Origin: Paracyclopina nana | Taxonomy: Eukaryota > Arthropoda > Copepoda > Cyclopoida > Cyclopettidae | DNA length: 64,000 nucleotides | Direction: 5' to 3' | NCBI GenBank assembly: GCA_019096065.1 | Contig: JAGUCH010000007.1 | Coordinates: 1,448,501 to 1,512,500 of the forward strand | Part shown: one piece after another, positions 20,344 through 31,511 of the stretch | How the letters are laid out: each line of letters starts with the position of its first letter | Numbering within the stretch: the stretch's first letter is position 1 | Made by a program: the position numbers and the translations under genes | Notes under the pieces: model-generated | Database searches by the model: none | What the model was told of the DNA's origin: nothing | What the model saw: only the letters and a program-made list of their open reading frames with translations

Positions 20344-22006
20344 ATGCTAGCTAAAGTGATGTATTGGTGCTCTACATCGACATTAAGTTTGAGGGACTTT
20401 GTTCTGGCAGTGCTCACCACACTTATAGTTCTGAACTTTTGCTTTGGCCCAAGAGAAGTGACCAATAAGGACATTTCTTCCCTTGAAGTGCAGCAATACC
20501 AACTAACTTCAAATGGAGCTTGGTGCTGGTTTGCTGATCCTAGAGCAGTTTACTACAATGGTAGGCTACATAAAATCTTGACACTTCATTTTTATCAAGT
20601 ATTTTTGTAAGGTTTCACATTTGTTGGATGGGTCACTAATAGGGGTGACATAGTCATTGGAGGCATTGATCACTCCAAAGAAAGCTTGCTACCAGAATTT
20701 GTCATCAGAGAGGATCTCCAAATTGATGACCATGCCAATCCTTCAATACTCATTCTTCAAGTACATCTTCAGACCTCTTTCAACCATCTCCTAACTTGAA
20801 TTTGTTATTGCAGGATGAAAGAGTTGCTATTTTTTACTCAGCTCACAATGGCCACAACATGTACTACAGGGTATCCACAAACCCTGCAGACATAACTACA
20901 TGGGGCCCAGGTAAAATAAAGGATTTTTCTTTGCAAGTTTTCTCTTTGAAATTTTTACTTCAGAGCAAACTTTACTTACTAATGTCAATGGCAAAAAAGG
21001 GTTTACCTACCCCAATCCCATGATATTAGACCAAGTAAGAGACCCTTTTTCATGATAAATTTGAAGCTTAGCTGACTCTTTCAAAGGGGACCAAAGATGT
21101 AAGATTCAGCCTCTTTTGGAGGGGTGGTAGTTGGAAGCCCACCTTTTCCCAGGTGCCTCAATTTCATGCAGACTTGGCATCTCAGCCAGAATCATGGAAA
21201 TGGACTAATGCAATAGAGCTGTTTGTGGGCAAAGCAGCAAGGCCTTACATCAAATTTTCGCATGAAGTCAACTCTCATGGGGACAAAGTTCATATGGCTT
21301 TCACTGATGGTCATCCAAGAGATGTGTTCAACAATGCAATTTATTACGCATGTCTGCTTCAAAGTGGTAATATGGTGAAAGGTACTTGAATTATTAATTT
21401 TTTAGGTATCAGATGGATTTGGTTAAATTAGATTTGGTCATTGCAGCAGATGGATCAATCATTGCTAAGGTATCTGAGCTTCCAGTAGAGCCTGAAAACA
21501 CTGACATTGTTTACAATGGCAAAAAAGGCAGAGCATGGATTTGGGATATAGCTTTTGACAAAGCTGATAAATCTCCAGTGATTGTGTATGCTCGCATTCC
21601 CAAAGACAAAGATCACAAGTTCCATTATGCTCGATGGTCAGGCCAAGCTTGGGTCAGCCATGACTTGGCTAATGCTGGTCCCTGGTTTCCTCAAACCCTG
21701 CCTGGCCATCAGGAAAAGGAGCCCCATTACTCTTCAGGACTGACCTTAGATCACAATGACCCCAATCGAATAGTTTTGTCAAAGTTGAGTCCCTTTAGCC
21801 ATCAATTTGAGATAGAAACATGGTACACAGAGGATCAAGGCCAAAGCTGGACAAAGAAAGTGGTGACCAAAATGTCAAAAACCTTAAATGTTCGTCCAAT
21901 CATCCCAAGGTCATGGAAAAGCTCAAAAACTCTAGTTTTGTGGATGTCAGGCTCATATCAGTATTGGACAAACTACTCCACTAGCCTTAACTATGCGTAC
22001 GTCTGA
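20344..22006 (+). CDS. Membrane-anchored BNR_4-family (BNR-repeat) protein
   Basis: Exons: 20344(or 20251)-20560, 20612-20760, 20814-20910, 20964-21034, 21087-21374, 21413-22006 (471 or 502 residues). Starts at 20251, 20311 and 20344 are all open. The last leaves the shortest tail before the signal anchor (FVLAVLTTLIVLNFCFG). The remainder matches the BNR_4 beta-propeller family: GAWCWFADPRAVYYNG, TFVGWVTNRGDIVIG, HANPSILIL, GFTYPNPMIL, AIELFVGKAARPYIKF, RAWIWDIAFDKADKSPVIVY, HFHYARW-like FHYARWSGQAWVSHDL, EPHYSSGLTLDHNDPNRIVL, WYTEDQGQSWT, NVRPIIPR. The family is best known from bacteria and fungi and is thought to act on polysaccharides; the exact activity is not established. The last splice (donor 21375, acceptor before 21413) is the weakest junction. 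Confidence 0.85.
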
Positions 22007-22156
22007 TTGAAAATTATGCTCTGTGGTAAAGCTTGAGAGCATTAAAGTGGTGAAGGAATAAAACAAACAACTAATAGAAAGCATCAAGGATACATCTGTA
22101 ATTTAAGGTTCTGCCTTGCATAGATTGATCATTGAAGGAGCCATTGTGTTTTCAAG

Positions 22157-22310
22157 AGCCCGGTTCCAACACGGGATATCAGCATAGTATAGTACGGTAA
22201 ACCAGTTAAGTCAGGTCGAGCTGAGCGCGCGAGCTAGCTGTTACCTGACTATGCTAAAAAGTCAAGTTACGTCTCCTGACTATGCTGATTTTCCTTGTTG
22301 GAACCGGGCT
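22157..22310. mobile_element. Inverted-repeat element (MITE-like), 154 bp
   Basis: Perfect 15-bp terminal inverted repeats, AGCCCGGTTCCAACA at the left and its complement at the right, with further internal pairing around CTGACTATGCTGA. The flanking trinucleotide AAG on both sides could be a target-site duplication. It has no coding capacity. Confidence 0.85.
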
Positions 22311-22724
22311 AAGGACTTCATGGTGTTCTTGATAGTTAATCTGCTTAATGGTTTAAAGGCACTGTTTTGAATTTGTCTCATGAATGAATAAATCCTGAAA
22401 AAAATCTCAAATGCCAATTAACTATGTATGTTTTGATGTTTGAGCTTTTTCTCTCAAGAGCTTATAAGTGGATACTGTTATTCATAAGTATGCTTGTTAG
22501 CGTAATTGGACTATCCTGTTGTAACTAAAATCCTGAATAGTCATGGTTTATATAGAAGACCTTTAGCACGCCTTAGTCCTGCATTCTTGAGTTTGACACA
22601 TATCTGAACCATCCCCACAGGACAGGAATTAAGTTATTAGGATAGTGGCTGTGTTTAGTGATGAAAAATCTTTCCTCTTATGTCATCTTTTCCTCAAATT
22701 ATAGGCCGGCCAATTGGGCCATAT

Positions 22725-22800
22725 TAAGAGCTCTATCTTTTTTGAAATTCCATCTTGTCCTCGAATTTCAGGCTGGGCTTAGGGCAAGCTACAACACAAA
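22725..22800 (+). repeat. Dispersed repeat, copy 1
   Basis: Shares GAAATTCCATCTTNTCCTC followed by AGGCTGG and GGGCAAGCTA.AACAC with a copy near 50144-50230 in the same orientation. Confidence 0.7.
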
Positions 22801-23090
22801 ATAAAAGTTGAGGTTGCAATATCATGGTGTTTGAATTTTAGCAGCGCCCCCTAGCGCCGCAACTGGGCTTAAAATAAAGCTTACTCCAAGCAATCAAGTA
22901 TTGAGCCAAGACACAAGAATAATATGTTCCCTTGATTCACCTTATTCACCTTACTAAGCTAAAAGTTCTTGGATTTGAATCACATTAACACAATAGCTGT
23001 CTAGGTTTCAGTCTGTCTTGTGGGGATGTCTCTTTTCTTGCATGCTTTCTCCTTTAAGCCATTGACCATTCTTGCATGAACCTTGTAAGG

Positions 23091-24199
23091 ATGAGGGTCT
23101 TATTTGACGATAAAATGATAGTTCTAGAAATGACTGATCAGTCTTTTCAACTCTTCAAGTTGGACTTTGTGGCCACTGCAATCATTTTGGTAATGCTTGC
23201 AGCTTGCCTCATAATAACAATTTATGTGAGGGGAAATTTTGTGAGATACATCTTGTTCTACGCGCCAAAGCATAGACCCCTCAACATCATTGTCATGATT
23301 GAACAGGTAAGATCCTTGACTCAATATGATCTGATACCCCTACTTACAACGTCCTGAAGAAAGTTAAGCAAATCATTTGATTCATATTTATTTCAATTTT
23401 TTTATAGATCATAATGCTTGCGCTTTACATTGTTTTTTCCCTATTGACAATTGTGTCAATTGCTAAGAAGCAAAGTCTGAAGGGGATGATTGGCACAGAG
23501 ACTATTTGCACTTTCTATTGGCTCATAGCCACAATGTTTGTGGCCAACTCAAGCATTGGTAGCTGTGGTCTTGCCATCTACAGGTTGTTTAGTGTAAGGT
23601 ACCAAAAAGCAGTCCATTTCTTTGGAGGTCCTGAAAGGTTAGTGAGGATTGTTCTGATCACTCAATACATTCTCCTGTTTCTTATGGTCTTTGGATACTA
23701 CTTTGAAGTATCAAGGACCAAAAGAGCAGTTGCTATTGCTTTTTGCTTGAATGAATCCTTCACCAAGTCACAAATTACAGCAACTTATGCTGCCAATCAA
23801 CAAGATTTGGATTTTGATGCGGGACAGAAGGCTCAGAATGCATATGTGTTTGCAATGGTGGTGATCTCTCTCATTGAAGTGATCTCCTACTTCATCATAT
23901 TTGATGATGTTTTTTCAAATAACAAGAAGGTGAAGGCATTAAGAATAGTCAGCCCAGAAATCATCCAGAAGAGGAACCAGAGCAATGTCATCACTCTTGG
24001 TGGGCAAGCATTGGCCTTTGTGGGAAAGTTAGTAGCCTTGTTGTTGGTGATGGCTTTCCAAAACTTGCCAGGGATGCGACAATACCTGGAGGAGGCCACT
24101 TACTGCATTATGATCTGCCTGAATGGAGCTGTTACAGCAGTAATTGATTTGTACTCATCACCAGAGATGAGAAGATTTCTCTTTGGAAAATTGGAATAA
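23091..24199 (+). CDS. Seven-transmembrane receptor-like protein A
   Basis: Two exons, 23091-23306 and 23408-24199 (335 residues). Seven hydrophobic segments fit a rhodopsin-like layout: a short N-terminus, TM1 (ATAIILVMLAACLIITIYV), TM2 across the splice, TM3 ending AIYRLFSVRY where a DRY-like motif would sit, TM4, an extracellular loop with a cysteine and NES sequon, TM5, TM6 and TM7, then a short tail (SSPEMRRFLFGKLE). I cannot assign a ligand or a named subfamily. The start is the Met shared with paralogue B; a Met five codons upstream (23076) is not conserved in B, and the preceding AG could be an acceptor for an unseen 5' exon. Its tandem twin lies 2.1 kb downstream. Confidence 0.8.
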
Positions 24200-24529
24200 A
24201 TTTGATGTTGCAGCTACATGCAGTGCTTTCCTTTTTTGTCAAAACACAAAATATCTATAAACAATAGTCATTACAATTGTCAAATTTTGACTCATGTGTT
24301 TTCTATAGCGGTAACCAAAAATCCCTGGTTAAGTTTCAATGTCCAAATAGTTCTCAGTTTATTTCTCTACGGAGACTAGCAAAATAATAGGGAAAAACGA
24401 ATTGTAAACTGCAACATTGAGAAAAAAATATACCAGGGGAATTTATTTCCCGGAAAAAATACCCTCATGAATTTATTACTCAGAGCTTTGATGGTATCTC
24501 GATTTTGAGATCGGGGATTTGCATACACG

Positions 24530-24720
24530 GTAGAGATTTTAATATGTAGCCTTGACCAGCCTCAATTCGTAGTCGCCTAAAATTGTAGTCTTGAGCGACC
24601 TCAATTCGTTGTCTTGAGCTGCCACAATTTGCAGCCTTGAGCGGCCTCATTTTGTAGTCTTGAGCGGCCTCGATTTGTACTTGTGAGCAGCCATTATTTA
24701 GTTTAAACAGCCTCAATTTA
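24530..24720. repeat. Degenerate ~30-bp tandem repeat (CTTGAGCGGCCTCAATTTGTAGT)
   Basis: Five to six copies built on CTTGAGCNGCCTCAATTNGTAGT. Isolated related units occur at about 25315-25400. Confidence 0.8.
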
Positions 24721-25606
24721 AGTCTAAGGCTGGTCCTAATTGTAGCGCAATTTCGGTCATAATTTCAGCTGTTGTTAAGTGAATCAACTACTAAAGATAA
24801 TTGCAGAGCAATTTCGGCGAGCAAAGCAACGGCGCAACTTTAAAAGTAAAGTCAACCAAACCTTTGCAATTTAAGTTGGCCGAATTTTTTGCCTTATTTG
24901 TCATAACAGCGGCTGGTTTTGATAAGTTGAGCTCTGATGACCCCATTTTTGAATTTTGGTCTTAAAGTTTTACTTTAAAACCGCTAAAGAAGTAATTTTT
25001 GCACATAGCAAAAATTGGATTACAATTACCAGCTGATCGCTATTAAGTAGACAGTTGCACAGCTCAAAATTGCGGTGAAATTGAAAGGAAGATAACCAGA
25101 GATACTAAGCCTCTGGAGCCAAAGTCTTGATAAAGAACTTCTTACACAAGCGTCGTAATAAAGAACTTGTTGTTATGGAATACAAAATGGAACTGACTAT
25201 TTTTTCAGTAAGCTGCAGAAACCTGACAAGGCTGAGACTGAGATCACGAAACTTAGGTCGAGGTTGCGTGGACGGAGATCGACTTCGTTCTCTTCAGAAA
25301 TAACCAGCTGATCCAGGCCTCATTTTAATTGTCTTGAGCTGCTTCAATTTTGGTCTTGAGGGGCTTCAAAATTGAAGTCTTGAGAGGCCGCTGCCTCAAT
25401 TCGTTATTGCGCGGCTTTATACGGTAACTCAGCTAAAAGCCAGCTTTTGCTGGAAGCCACATAGCTGACGTCAACGCTGGAGCTAATCAGCTAGTGAGTC
25501 AACTTGGGTCAATTTTTGATGGATCGAAATAGTAGGTCGAGCGTGTCTTGGAAATTCAAATAATCTGAGATTTTCGGTTACTGGTAAAAAAAACTAATCC
25601 CTCCCA

Positions 25607-25750
25607 CCCTCAGCAAAAGTTAGGCCCCGCGAAAAATCCCTCATCAGCAGGGAAAGATTTGCGAACCGAGCAACTATTTTTCATCCGAGCGTAGCAAGGA
25701 AATGAAAAATGTGCGAGGGATTTTTCTTTGGGCCTAACTTTTTCTGAGGG
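25607..25750. mobile_element. Inverted-repeat element (MITE-like), 144 bp
   Basis: Left end CCCTCAGCAAAAGTTAGGCC, right end GGCCTAACTTTTTCTGAGGG, continuing inward as GAAAAATCCCTC and GAGGGATTTTTC. The arms are about 36 bp with few mismatches. It has no coding capacity. Confidence 0.85.
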
Positions 25751-26279
25751 CGTAGGGAACTATTATTGCTTATTGGAGAGTGTTTGTCAAAAAAAAAGAT
25801 TTCTTCATTATGTAGCAGAGTGTCATCAATTCCATTTTTCTTCTCTGCCACTACACCTACAGCTCAACTTGGCAGCTCCAAAATACAACAACCAGCACAC
25901 AAATGGGCATGAGTAACTTTTTCTACTAAAAAAGTACCAGCTCTTTTCCTACATATAATGATCCACTAGAGTTACAAATGAGCAACTGAAAAGTTGGCTG
26001 AATTAGAAGGTGTAGGACACAGTGAACAGATGCATCCTTCAGTGACTCATTGTTTCAAATCTAGTTGAATACAGAACCAGAACGTTTATGATTTAACAAA
26101 GAATATACTCTAGATGTTAGGCTATCTAACTTGAACCATAATTGTTTCATATGTTTTCTGAAATAGTGTTTTGATGGTGGACTCAGTACCAGCTTTCTTC
26201 AGTTTAATGCAAGCCTGAGTGATTTCTCTTGACTAGCGCCTCCACTTTCATGTGCTACTCTTGTGGTAAACTTCTTAGG

Positions 26280-27422
26280 ATGAGGGTCATATTTGAGGAT
26301 AAAATGATAGTTCTAGAAATGACTGATCAATCTTTTCAACTCTTTAAGTTGGACTTTGTGGCCGCTGCACTCATTTCTGCCTTGCTTGCAGCTGGTCTCA
26401 TTTTGACAGTTTTTGTAAGGGGAAATTTTGTGAGATACATCTTGTTCTATGCGCCAAAGCATAGACCCCTCAACATCATTGTCATGTTTGAACAGGTAAG
26501 GCCACTGTCACAAAATAATCTATGACTTATTTTAGCAATTTTTTTGAAGTATCTGTGACTTTTTCAAAAATAGGATTGATTTTTTTTAGCAGATCCATCT
26601 TTTGACTCACAACTCTTAATAATTTTTCAGATGATACTGCTAGCTTTTTATGCTGGGTTTGCCTCATTGACAATTGTGTCAATTGCTAAGAAGCAAAGTC
26701 TGAAGGAGATGATTGGCACAGAGAGTGTTTGCACTTTCTATTGGCTAATGGTATCCTTGTTTGTGGCCAACTCAAGCATTGGTAGCTGTGGTCTTGCCAT
26801 CTACAGATTGTTCACTGTAAGGTACCAAAAAGCAGTCCATTTCTTTGGAGGTCCTGAAAGGTTAGTGAGGATTGTTCTGGTCGCTCAATACATTCTCCTG
26901 TTTCTTATGGTCTTTGGATACTACTTTGAAGTATCAAGGACCAAAAGAGCAGTTGCTATTGCTTTTTGCTTGAATGAATCCTTCACCAAGTCACAAATTA
27001 CAGCAACTTATGCTGCCAATCAACAAGATTTGGACTTTGATGCGGGACAGAAGGCTCAGAATGCATATGTATTTGCATTGGTGGTGATCTCTCTGATTGA
27101 AGTTATCTCCTACTTCATCATATTTGATGATGTTTTCTCTAATAACAAGAAGGTGAAGGCATTAAGAATAGTCAGCCCAGAAATCATCCAGAAGAGGAAC
27201 CAGAGCAATGTCATCACTCTTGGCGGGCAAGCATTGGCCTTTGTGGGAAAGTTAGCAGCCTTGTTGTTGGTGATGGCTTTCCAGAACTTACCAGGGATGC
27301 GACAATACCTGGAAGAGGCTACTTACAGCATAGCTCTCTGCCTTAATGGAGCTGTTACAGCAGTAATCGATTTGTACTCATCACCAGAGATGAGAAGATT
27401 TCTCTTTAGAAAATTGGATTAA
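26280..27422 (+). CDS. Seven-transmembrane receptor-like protein B (tandem paralogue of A)
   Basis: Two exons, 26280-26495 and 26631-27422 (335 residues), exactly the same exon lengths and intron position as paralogue A. TM1 (AALISALLAAGLILTVFV) and the start of exon 2 (MILLAFYAGFASLTIVSI) differ from A, but from KQSLKEMIG onward the two are nearly identical even at silent sites. The TM3 end reads AIYRLFTVRY and the tail FLFRKLD. Same uncertainty on ligand and first exon as for A. AATAAA is at 27458-27463. Confidence 0.8.
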
Positions 27423-29293
27423 TTTTCTTAATGCAGCTACATATATAGGCAGTGTCTAATAAAAAAATTATCTCATCCAGAGTTGTCAAACTTCTATTTG
27501 CATGAAAAAAGGCAGCAACACAATACACAACAATTATTATGATTTTTTGCTCTTCTCATAACTGAAGATATGCCTGACTGTGCATGTTTTTGCCATTAAA
27601 AAGAATGAGGCCACCTGCATCAGCAATCATCCAGCCATTTCGCGCATGCGAATTAACCAGACCAAAAAGAGTTGTCATGAAAAGACTTTTATGAGTGAAT
27701 CATAGGAAAACAAGAAACATTTTGCTAGATTCAAATTTTAACAGGCTTCACTGCTTGCAGTTTGAATTATAGCTCATCAAGATTTGTGCACATGTTTTAA
27801 TGATCCATACTTAGAAATTCTGCAATTTGGTACTAGATGAGTGAGTTTTATTAGGAGCAATGATTTCTTCAAAGCACTTTAAGTTAATAGTACAGTATGA
27901 GGCTCCGAAACTGCACACAGCGGGCTGCTCTGAAGTAGTAAATAAACCGGCCGAATTGGCTGTAGCACGGTTGCATTTTCGGCGCTGCACCCTGTATTAT
28001 TGCACGTTCCATTCCTCTTTTGAGATCTTTGAATTCAAGTTTCATGTCCTCCTCAAAAGAAAAGATTAGCTGAGTATTTCGGGCATGCGCAAATCTCTTG
28101 TTAAAGCAGGGAAACTAGTTGGAACTAGGGAAACGGGTTAATCTGATTAGGGCCGAAAGAAGTTGTTTTGTGTGCTCAATTTACAGTAACAAGTATACAG
28201 TTGATCAACAAATAGTATAATTTCTTTTTTGGAAACATAACCTCAAAAAGGGAATTTCATTTGCGACAGCTTAAAAAATTTCGAAAAAAACGTCAAGCAA
28301 AGTCAAAAAATGAAAGATGATGTTCACTTAGCTTGCTGCTTTGTAAAAATGTAACAATACTAGGACAGTCTTGACATTTTTGTCGGCTTCGTGACGGTTA
28401 AAAGTCTCAATAGTACTTTTAAATGCTAAAAAATTGTCAATTTAATCAAGAGAAATTAGCCTTAAAAACGACAGCTCGTTTGCAGGTCAAGCTCTGGGGT
28501 CAATCACGCACGCGCATCTCCAACAAGAGCTCAGCACTTGCAGGGTAACCAGATATTTAGAGGGATATTTACTATATAGCCAGAATTTTTCCCAAAAGCA
28601 CCAAAATAACAAGTTTGGCTTAAAATTGATTGAGAATGTTTCAGATATATTTTAGGGCCTGTTCGCCTGCTTTTATGGCCAATATTTTGGCAAAATATTG
28701 GAATATTTGAATTAGGCCAAAAAAGCATATCTTTTGAATCTTGGCCAAATAAGCCCCCTAGCTCTGACCACAAGCGACGCCAAAAAGCTCTCGTGTCAGT
28801 TTACCGAACTACATTTGTCTTTCTTGCTATGATTTGGAAGACTTCCTTTAAACATAACCTTTTTTAAACATGCTTGAATGTAATGGTAGTACATTGGCAT
28901 ACTGCAGACTTTTCACCCAGCCAAATTCGAATTCCGGTCAAGTTTTTTTTTAATTGAAGAAGAACTCTCAAGTTGCCAACTGTACAATTATGAACATTAT
29001 TTCTTCACATTTGACGAAAAAGTCATTATTGTACAGTAGATGCGTTTGATGTGTTTTGCAGAAATTCAAAAATGTTGTACTCATCAATCTAATTTGTTAA
29101 AATCTACTAATTTTTCGCTTCCTTTTAGTCATTCTTAACTCATAATCCTCTCAAGCAACTTGACTTTTCAGGTTTTATATTGATATAAGGTTATATTTCA
29201 TGATACTTTATGCTGCATAACAAGACTTAGTAATTTCATAAAAATCTCTGGTCAATTTTTTGTTGTCCTTGTCCATTTTCTGTGCACTCCAAA
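27423..29293. other. Intergenic region after receptor B
   Basis: The polyadenylation signal of receptor B is near the left end. After that I see only AT-rich sequence with a few CpG-containing patches (27630-27660, 27900-28090). No exon chain, RNA gene or clear repeat is supported. Confidence 0.45.
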
Positions 29294-31187
29294 TTAGCAA
29301 GGAATTTGATTGTATTGCAGGCAAACTCCTAAAGAAATCAAGTGAAAACAAAATCTTTAAAAATATTCTGGAACATTCACCTCTTTGATTAGTTGTTTCT
29401 GCTATTGTTGCTGCTTTATTAAGATTGATTTGCACATTGAAAGGAGCCACACAAGCTGAAGGTAGGAGATTAATTAATGAGTGGCACTTCTTTCTCAATT
29501 TCACTTACAGCAAGCCATAGCATTAGTAAGCATGGCAGACACAGGTGAGAAAATGAGCCCACAAAGGCGATTTGTAAGGATTTGCCCACTCATTTCACAA
29601 GTGACTGAGGCTCCAGTGATTCCAACATAATCAGTCAAACAATTGGAGCCAGTTTTTGCCATGGCAGTAGGATCAATATTCCAAGATTTAGTATCAGGGC
29701 ACACTTGGTACTCAATGCAGCAATAACCAGCTTCTTTCCTGATGCAAATGTTGTAGCTACATAGAATTGAGAGCGAAATTAGCCTAGCTCAATACTTTGC
29801 TTTTTTTCTTTACTTATGCTTTTCGAGATGATGCTGAGCAGCAGTTGAGGTCTCAGCAAAGTTAAAAGTCTGAAATCTGCCTGTGATGCCAGTGTGATAT
29901 TGGAAGCAGGAAGGACTTGTGGGCCTAATTGAGAAAATTGAAATCCTCTGAGCAGAAAAGCTACACAAGCTCAAGAATACCTGGCTGTTGAATAACAAGG
30001 AATCTGAGTCACTTTTATCTCCCAAGTTCTGATTGTGGATGCTGTGGCACTAAAGGCAAAGTTCAGAGTTGCTGTATTGGTTGCCTCAGGGCCCAAGTCA
30101 ATGTAAACTAAAAAAAAAGGAGAGAAAAAATTACATTCTCATAAATAATGTCACCTTATTAGGACTCACCATGCTGACCAGCATTTTTGCCACAGATGAC
30201 TGGATAACTGTTGGTTACTGGAGACTGAAAAATAAAACATGAAAAAGTGCATAGACACTCAAATTTTGCTCTTACTGTGGTAATTGAGAATGAGTCCAGG
30301 CACACTCCAGTCTCATCAAAGGCACTGACACCCAACAGAGTGAATGTCTCAAAATCCAGCCTCAAAGAGCAGACATCTATCAAAAATGAAGCATTTTGGC
30401 CATTGGGAAAAAAGCCTAAAGCAAGCAATAAAAAATACCTCCAGAGACTTTTTTCACAGTGTAGCTCAAGCCTGAGGTTGCAGAATAAACAGATGGAAAA
30501 GAAGGATTTTGCAAGTAGGTGCTGTTTTGTGACAGAGTGGAACTTGCAGCACTCACAATAAACAAGCAGCAGACACCAAACCTTGATATTAAAAATTATA
30601 AAGTTAGATAATTGGACAAAGAAGGATGCTAGTACCCAGCAGCACAATTTCCGCTGGCGCTGCCTCCTTTGTTTGCGCATTCTGTTGAAGTGTAGCAAGT
30701 GCCATTCCTTGAGGCTCTGAAATGGAGAGTGAATTAGAGCCATAACTCGGCTGTCTTCAAGTTTAGAGGGAAAAGTCATAAAAATGAACCCCACCAAAAG
30801 GAGTAAAAGCAACTTTGATTTTTTATGAGATAGCTTTAAAAATTGATCAGAAGTTGGCTTTTCAATGCTTTACTCTTTTAGCCCTAGATTCCCAACACAA
30901 TGTTAAGGCTTAAAAATGATTTTACCCTGATGATGTTGTAGTGGATGTTGTGATTTTATTTTGACTCTGGCAAGCCTGATTTTGAAATGTCACAATGGAA
31001 AACAGTGAAAATACTACGAGAGAAAAGAACAAGCATCAAGAATGGTATCTTAAAAAGGGAAAAGATGATCTGGTGCACCTTTTCCATTTCTATTTTTTAA
31101 AAGGCTGCTCTTTGAGTTGTCAGGTGTGGAGCCACTACTTAATGTCAACAGTGAGGCCAACAAAATCAAAGATTTTAACTGATTCAT
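29294..31187 (-). CDS. Secreted CUB-family protein 2
   Basis: Eleven exons: 31079-31187, 30926-31013, 30636-30716, 30439-30581, 30276-30376, 30170-30224, 29981-30107, 29814-29924, 29509-29756, 29381-29455, 29294-29328 (390 residues, all phases consistent). Signal peptide MNQLKSLILLASLLTLSSG, then LFSIVTFQNQAC, NGTCYTSTECANKGGSASG, CAAGFGVCCLF, QNSTYLQNPSFPSVYSA, CSLRLDFETFTLLG, ICGKNAGQHVYIDLG, WEIKVTQIPCYS, CFQYHTGITGRFQTFNFAE, YNICIRKEAGYCCIEYQVC, and the terminal GVCLQYNQIPC. The order fits the arthropod CUB family. The cysteine usually found at the LSYTV position is absent. It is divergent from CUB protein 3, with 324 bp between the two start codons. Biological role unknown. Confidence 0.92.
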
Positions 31188-31511
31188 TGTTTTCCCAGCT
31201 CAGTGAGAAGACAAAAGGGGAATGATTTTTATTTCACAAGTTATGCATGCCTGTCCATTTTTGTAGACATGCCTGGCTGACCATTTGAGTGGCAGGAATA
31301 GGGCTTCTAATCAAATGACCACTAAAATTATCATTTTCACCTGTTGTTCAATCCAAAAAAATGCAGTTGATTACAAACCCTAGCTGAGTTTTCACCTCTT
31401 TTTTAGCGGAAGCTGCCAACATTGGCTCAGCCAAAAAATTGCTGATCAAGACAGCTTGTTTTTCTAGACTTCACTTGCTTTTCTGCTTTTGACCTGAACA
31501 GAAGCTTAAAA
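31188..31511. promoter_or_regulatory. Divergent promoter region of CUB-2 and CUB-3
   Basis: 324 bp separate the start codons of two oppositely oriented CUB-family genes, so both promoters must lie here. I see no clear TATA box. Confidence 0.45.

Larger units (their letters stand above)
22007..23090. other. Intergenic region with one inverted-repeat element and a dispersed repeat
   Basis: Contains the small inverted-repeat element at 22157-22310. The block 22725-22800 has a second copy near 50144-50230. No gene is supported. Confidence 0.6.
24200..26279. other. Intergenic region between the two receptor paralogues
   Basis: Contains a degenerate ~30-bp tandem repeat (24530-24720, with echoes at 25310-25400) and a small inverted-repeat element (25607-25750). 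No gene is supported. The upstream flanks of the two receptors resemble each other for only a few dozen bases. Confidence 0.6.

Noticed and set aside
18946..22006. Bacterial contamination of the assembly carrying FkbM and BNR_4
   Set aside because: Both genes have several GT-AG introns of animal length, and they lie between intronic animal genes.
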